Shown: positions 60,233 through 64,000 of the stretch, one piece after another
How positions within the stretch are numbered: the stretch's first letter is position 1
Layout: every line of letters starts with the position of its first letter
Program-made: the position numbers and the translations under genes
The notes under the pieces: model-generated
What the model was told of the DNA's origin: nothing
Database searches by the model: none
What the model saw: the letters and a program-made list of their open reading frames with translations, nothing else
Assembly: GCF_900142135.1 (NCBI RefSeq)
Contig: NZ_FQZU01000001.1
Location: 161,653-225,652, forward strand
From: Desulfatibacillum alkenivorans DSM 16219
GTDB lineage: Bacteria > Desulfobacterota > Desulfobacteria > Desulfobacterales > Desulfatibacillaceae
Direction: 5' to 3'
DNA: 64,000 nucleotides

Positions 60233-60711
60233 TTTGTCCCAACTGCGCCCAGGCCATGGAAGAGGTCTTGGTGCAATCAACGGCCGTGGACGTGTGCACA
60301 AAAGGGTGCGGCGGCATGTTTTTTAATTATCGGGAACTGGAAAAAGCCGGGCGCGCCAGAAAAAAAGATCCCATGGTGTTGCACGAGGCGGGCGGCCTTG
60401 CCGCAAGGTATAAAAAGAATCTGCAATGCCCTTTTTGCAAGGCTAAAATGAACGCCCGGAGAATAAGCCGGGACATTGAGGTGGTTGTGGATGTCTGCTC
60501 CCATTGCGGGGGCTTATGGCTGGACAAAGGCGAGTTCGACGGCATTTGCCGGGCGGCCGAGCAAGGCGCGCCTTTTCCTTCGGGCTGGAAGCCTATGGAA
60601 AATAAAGCCGCAAGCTGGATGAAAAACTCCCAAAACTCAGGCGCCTTGGAATTTATTGCTGATTTTTCGTTTGATGCTGTTTTGGATATATTTTTGGGGC
60701 TGCTTGATTAG
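60229..60711 (+). CDS. TFIIB-type zinc-ribbon (zf-TFIIB) protein
   Basis: The 160-residue protein has two zinc ribbons of the zf-TFIIB kind. The first is MICPNCAQAM with CTKGCGGMFF, the second CPFCKAKMNA with VCSHCGGLWLDKGEFD near 87-105; the C-C-GG-W/F-x-D/N pattern is diagnostic. Such proteins are small and usually of unknown function, perhaps metal carriers or nucleic-acid-binding. The start overlaps the TPR protein stop (ATGA), so the pair is translated together. The C-terminal 30 residues (FIADFSFDAVLDIFLGLL) form a hydrophobic helix. A bidirectional terminator follows. Confidence 0.85.
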   Translation: MICPNCAQAMEEVLVQSTAVDVCTKGCGGMFFNYRELEKAGRARKKDPMVLHEAGGLAARYKKNLQCPFCKAKMNARRISRDIEVVVDVCSHCGGLWLDKGEFDGICRAAEQGAPFPSGWKPMENKAASWMKNSQNSGALEFIADFSFDAVLDIFLGLLD

Positions 60712-60734
60712 GGACCCACAAAAGACATAATCAA

Positions 60735-60781
60735 CAAAAACGCCAAAGGATCTATGCACATGCATCCCTTGGCGTTTTGTT
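60735..60781. terminator. Bidirectional terminator between convergent genes
   Basis: AACGCCAAAGGAT pairs with ATCCCTTGGCGTT around a loop containing GCACATGC, with one mismatch. A residues before and T residues after make it usable from either strand. Confidence 0.8.
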
Positions 60782-60802
60782 TAACGATTATCTTGTAGCG
60801 GC

Positions 60803-61174
60803 CTATTTCTGATACCACTGGCCTTCGGCGTTTTGGAGCCAATGGCCCGGGTCGGCCCTTTCGGCCAGTTGGATGGCCCGGCGCTGGCCCACCAGTTCGG
60901 GCGTGGTTCCCTGCTTTTGGGCGATGTATGCATAAACCTGCTGGCGGTCTGCGTTTTCCGCGTTCACCAAATCCTGGCCTTCCCTGGAAGATCCTCTGAA
61001 CTCCAGATAGCCTTGATTGTTCTCGCCGATAATTCCCTTGGCTTTTAATTGCTCCAGGGCGGGCAATCGCGAGGCCATGCGCTCCTTGATGCCTTCTCCA
61101 AAGCTGGCGCCTGCAAAGGCGAAAGCCGTAACCAGAAACATGGCTATGAACGCTGCAAAAATCCTTTTATTCAT
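60803..61174 (-). CDS. ydbL: YdbL-like (DUF1318) periplasmic protein
   Basis: The 123-residue protein has a signal peptide ending near AFA and a helical mature domain of the DUF1318/YdbL family (LEQLKAKGIIGENNQGYLEF, then VYAYIAQKQG and GHWLQNAEGQWYQK at the end). In Escherichia coli the ydbH-ynbE-ydbL operon builds a trans-envelope bridge for phospholipid transport to the outer membrane, and YdbL modulates the YdbH-YnbE complex. The same three genes occur here in the same order. AGGAGG precedes the ATG. It is the last gene of the operon, 21 bases after ynbE. Confidence 0.85.
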   Translation of the reverse strand: MNKRIFAAFIAMFLVTAFAFAGASFGEGIKERMASRLPALEQLKAKGIIGENNQGYLEFRGSSREGQDLVNAENADRQQVYAYIAQKQGTTPELVGQRRAIQLAERADPGHWLQNAEGQWYQK

Positions 61175-61195
61175 AATGCTTCCTCCTGTGCATTT

Positions 61196-61414
61196 TTATT
61201 CCGTGATTTTGGTCGTGGGGGAGGCGGAATCCTGCTTGGCCTCCATGTTGTCCAGGTCGCCGAAGAAGTCGTCCAACGCCTTGTCCACCTTGACGTTTAC
61301 GTTGACATTCAGGTTGACTTCCATGGGCGCCACCTCAATGCGATGTTCGGTCCTGCATCCTGCTGTGATCAGAAGCAGGGCCGCCGCCGTAAAGATAAAA
61401 ACGTGTTTGATCAT
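61196..61414 (-). CDS. ynbE: YnbE-like outer-membrane lipoprotein
   Basis: The 72-residue lipoprotein has a lipobox ITAGC (C20) after a short signal peptide. The mature part begins RTEHRIEVAPMEVNLNVNVN, with alternating hydrophobic residues that form one strand or short beta structure. In E. coli YnbE multimers stack on the C-terminal end of YdbH to join it to the outer membrane. The acidic C-terminus here is longer than in E. coli. It lies 51 bases after ydbH and 21 bases before ydbL. Confidence 0.85.
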   Translation of the reverse strand: MIKHVFIFTAAALLLITAGCRTEHRIEVAPMEVNLNVNVNVKVDKALDDFFGDLDNMEAKQDSASPTTKITE

Positions 61415-61465
61415 TTTGCTTTCTCCCGGCCTGTTAAGTCGCGGCGCAGTGCGATTTCCTGCGCC

Positions 61466-64000
61466 CTAAAAGTAATCCTTCAGTTTAATGCCGTATTTCA
61501 ATATCAGGTCCAAAGGCAGTTTGATGTTCAGATTGAGCTTAATGCCCTGGAATACGGCTCCTTTTTCCGGGTTATCCACCTTTTGGAAGTTTCCGGTTTT
61601 GGGGTCCGGGACCAAAGGCAGCGGTCCCGAAGGCTTGCCGTCAAGCTGGAGTTTGAGCATCAGGTTTTCGCCTTCTGAATTGATTTCCAGCTTGGCCCAT
61701 TCGTATTGATAATCCTCCAACGCCAGCCTGGCAAGGGCTATCTGCCCGGCCTGGGGCGTGCCGGAGCTGATTCCGTTCATGAAGTCGTCCCCGCCCTTGA
61801 TCTTCAAAGCGCCGCCGTCTCCGGGCGTGGAGTACAAATGGCCGCGGTCAAAGCGGAAATTGCCGTCCGTAATGCGTACGGGCACGATGCCGTTCAGGCT
61901 GCCCGATCCGTTGGCGCTGGGCGCTCCAAGCTGCTTGAGAAGCTCCACAAAGTCCAGCCTGTCGCAAAACAAAAGGAGTTCATAGTCCGAAACCCCGGCC
62001 TGCAAGTGGATGGCGGGGCTGTACACCCGGCCTTTGCACCAGCTAAAGCTGCTTCGCTCGACAAAAAAAGACTGGGGGCTTTCCACGATGAACTCCACCC
62101 GGCCCTTGTTCATCTGAATACTGCCGGCCTTGACGGAGTCAAAGGAAAAGACCTGCCTGGGTGCGCTGCGCACCGCAACCAGATCCTCCATGTTCAGGGA
62201 CAGGCTGATGCCGTTCATTTCCATCTGGTATTCGGGCGCCTGGATCTTTCCGCCCGACAACGAGGCTTCCATGCCGGTTTCCAGCTTTCCCCTGTTGAAC
62301 GAAGCAAAACCTTTGACCGTTAGCAGCCCGTCAAAGGTGTAGCCTTTTAACCCGTCGGCGAAACGCTTCATGTCCAGGCCGGAAATCTGATGGCCATCCA
62401 CCCCGAAGTGGGAATTGAGCTGAAACTCTCCGTTATCATCCAGGCCCGCATTGCCTCCGAACTCGATATTTAGCCCGGGAATCAAGAGGTCCGGATGATT
62501 TCCGGCCAGGGACAGAAACATATCCTTGCGCTCCAGGGTCATGGAGGCGGAGCCGAGTCTTTTTCCGGCTACGCTGATGGCCCTGATGGAAAGGCTTCCC
62601 CGGTCCGTCTGTGATGGATAAGTAAACGGCATTTTTCCCTGTATCCCGGAAGCCTGGAATTTAGGGCTGATGCCCCAAACCCTGGCGTCTTTAAACTCGG
62701 TTACGGCGTTTACAACAGGCTCTTTGCCGGGGGCCAACACCACTTTACCCGTGCAGGCCAAGCCCGGAATTGTCGCCTGGGCGACGCCTGTTTCTACATT
62801 TATGACGGGCAGGGACGCAAAAAAGTCTACAACCAATGCTCCTTTGTCGTCGGTCTCGCCATGGACTTTCCATTCCGGCTGGGCGACAAATGCGATGGCT
62901 GCTTCATGTATTAAGGTGATGTCCTTTTTGGGAGGAGCGTTTTTTATGGAAAATGCCAGCTCGCCGTTGCTCGACCTGGCCGCCGTAAACTCCACCTTTG
63001 CCTGGGCGGGGGTTTCCATGGAAAAGGGCAGGTCGGGCAGCGCCCGTACTTTGTAATCAAACTCTCCGGACGCCGTCAGGCCTCCATCTTTCAATAGGAC
63101 GGTCGTTTGCAGGGCCGGAATCTCCACGTTGACCGGCAGGGAAATATGAATGTTTTCCAAGGCCAGGTCGGCTTGATTTTTCCGGAACGAGGCCTTTAAG
63201 GTCAGGGGCTTTTCCTGGGTGGAGACAATCTTTATCGGGCCGGACAGGATTTGCCCCTGGGTAAAAGCCGCCGAACCGGATACGGGCGTCAATTCCGCCT
63301 CCTTCCAGCCTCCTTGGGCGTCCAACTTAACCCCACCCTGCACCAATACGCCGGAGAAACGATGGATGAGGTCGCCGAATCGCCCAGCGTCCAATACTTC
63401 TGATGCCAAGCGAACTTTTATATTCCGGGCCGGAAGATTGATTGCGGCTTTGCAGGCGACCTCCTGCCCTCGCGGGAAGACTTTCACATTGCAGTCAAAC
63501 ACCCCGGCGCCGCGAGTGACAAGGTCCGCGGCCAATGCCAAGCGATAGGCCTTGCCGTCCCAATCCAGGTTAACGGACGCGCTGTCCAGGCTGATGGCGC
63601 CGATTTCCGCCGGCAGCGTTTCCGGCAGGGCTGGAGGGGCGCTTTCCGCCTGGGATTCGGAAGCGGGAAGCTCCAATCCTCTTAAGGAGACGGCCTCTCC
63701 GTCAAATTGGGCGTAAACCTGCACGCCGGCTATTTTAATGGATTTGACTTTTTTGTGGATGAGGTCCCAGGGGGAGTAATCCGCCTGCACGGATGCAATG
63801 GTTGCGGCGGGCGCCGCAGGATCGCCTATTACAACGGAGCCTATGTCGGCCCGGAACAGGCTGATGTTTCTGACTTCCAGGCTCAGGCTGCCGATCCCGG
63901 CTTCTCCGGCGTAAAAAGGCAGTTGCTTCTCCACCATGCCCGGCAAAGCCCACCACAGGCCCAGGCCTGTGCCAATGACCGCCAGCAGCAGAATCCACAA
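61466..64000 (-). CDS. ydbH: YdbH-like AsmA-family intermembrane lipid transport protein (5' end outside window)
   Basis: The frame is open to the window edge, so the start is missing; 844 residues are visible. It opens with a membrane helix (WILLLAVIGTGLGLWWAL), followed by a long run of beta-strand repeats rich in Gly, Asp and Leu without other motifs, as expected for the long hydrophobic groove of AsmA-like proteins. The C-terminal part (GDDFMNGISSGTPQAGQIAL and ending LPLDLILKYGIKLKDY) matches the conserved YdbH end. The protein is anchored in the inner membrane and spans the periplasm. The downstream ynbE and ydbL genes support the assignment. It would carry phospholipids to the outer membrane. 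Confidence 0.85.
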   Translation of the reverse strand: MWILLLAVIGTGLGLWWALPGMVEKQLPFYAGEAGIGSLSLEVRNISLFRADIGSVVIGDPAAPAATIASVQADYSPWDLIHKKVKSIKIAGVQVYAQFDGEAVSLRGLELPASESQAESAPPALPETLPAEIGAISLDSASVNLDWDGKAYRLALAADLVTRGAGVFDCNVKVFPRGQEVACKAAINLPARNIKVRLASEVLDAGRFGDLIHRFSGVLVQGGVKLDAQGGWKEAELTPVSGSAAFTQGQILSGPIKIVSTQEKPLTLKASFRKNQADLALENIHISLPVNVEIPALQTTVLLKDGGLTASGEFDYKVRALPDLPFSMETPAQAKVEFTAARSSNGELAFSIKNAPPKKDITLIHEAAIAFVAQPEWKVHGETDDKGALVVDFFASLPVINVETGVAQATIPGLACTGKVVLAPGKEPVVNAVTEFKDARVWGISPKFQASGIQGKMPFTYPSQTDRGSLSIRAISVAGKRLGSASMTLERKDMFLSLAGNHPDLLIPGLNIEFGGNAGLDDNGEFQLNSHFGVDGHQISGLDMKRFADGLKGYTFDGLLTVKGFASFNRGKLETGMEASLSGGKIQAPEYQMEMNGISLSLNMEDLVAVRSAPRQVFSFDSVKAGSIQMNKGRVEFIVESPQSFFVERSSFSWCKGRVYSPAIHLQAGVSDYELLLFCDRLDFVELLKQLGAPSANGSGSLNGIVPVRITDGNFRFDRGHLYSTPGDGGALKIKGGDDFMNGISSGTPQAGQIALARLALEDYQYEWAKLEINSEGENLMLKLQLDGKPSGPLPLVPDPKTGNFQKVDNPEKGAVFQGIKLNLNIKLPLDLILKYGIKLKDYF

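Noticed and set aside
59018-60301. Minus-strand open frame of 427 codons over the TPR region
   Set aside because: Its apparent repeats only reflect the TPR periodicity of the sense strand.
1-64000. CRISPR array, rRNA operon, phage or complete insertion sequence
   Set aside because: I saw no regularly spaced direct repeats, no rRNA core sequences, and no transposase, integrase or phage structural gene.

Overview
The window looks like a chromosomal segment of a mesophilic, GC-rich deltaproteobacterium (Desulfobacterota), most likely a sulfate reducer of the Desulfatibacillum/Desulfobacterales type. This is inferred from the mix of genes: a DUF6178 protein, a DhnA-type aldolase of the alternative aromatic pathway, a PPi-type phosphofructokinase together with pyruvate phosphate dikinase, a DHH-CBS-nucleotidyltransferase fusion, and many secreted beta-propeller and lipoproteins. 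No rRNA, CRISPR array, complete insertion sequence or phage is visible.

Layout. 1-5.3 kb (+): the tail of an Ala/Glu/Lys-rich membrane protein, a secreted FG-GAP beta-propeller and an orphan periplasmic substrate-binding protein. 5.7-9.0 kb (-): a C_GCAxxG redox-type protein, a crotonase and an MHS-type MFS transporter, separated by repeat-bearing spacers. 9.4-11.0 kb (-): a small AT-richer island encoding a 53-residue ribbon-helix-helix protein, a small membrane protein and a Sel1-repeat membrane protein. 11.4-22.2 kb (-): a housekeeping block, ppdK, cysteine desulfurase, DHH-CBS-tRNA nucleotidyltransferase, site-2 protease, trpS, scpA, scpB and tRNA-Val(CAC). 22.2-24 kb: a 1.8-kb gene-free repeat hotspot with a candidate structured RNA. 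25.4-32.6 kb (+): rho, rpmE, prfA, prmC, PPi-PFK and a serine/threonine dehydratase-like enzyme. 32.7-35.2 kb (-): three paralogous secreted four-cysteine proteins with a zinc-ribbon gene between two of them, and two terminator-like hairpins pointing the opposite way. 35.4-46.4 kb: DUF6178, an AmpG-like permease, two glycosyltransferases, a three-gene envelope operon, two small genes and the aldolase. 46.5-49.5 kb: a divergent YVTN-propeller and a GT39-like membrane protein. 49.7-57.7 kb (+): a probable operon of a lipocalin-like DUF7064/7065-type protein, a dikinase resembling rifampicin phosphotransferase and a hybrid histidine kinase, followed by a ceramidase-like lipoprotein. 57.8-60.7 kb (+): a TMTC-like membrane TPR protein and a zinc-finger protein. 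60.8-64 kb (-): ydbL, ynbE and a partial ydbH, the envelope lipid-transfer trio.

The genes combine core information processing (rho, rpmE, prfA, prmC, trpS, scpAB, tRNA end maturation), PPi-linked carbon metabolism (PPDK and PPi-PFK), and many envelope or secreted proteins of unknown role. Several families of short dispersed repeats sit in almost every long spacer. The most novel-looking items are the four-cysteine paralog cluster, the multi-hairpin RNA candidate near 23.1-23.3 kb, and the dikinase/DUF7064-type/histidine kinase/ceramidase-like neighbourhood.
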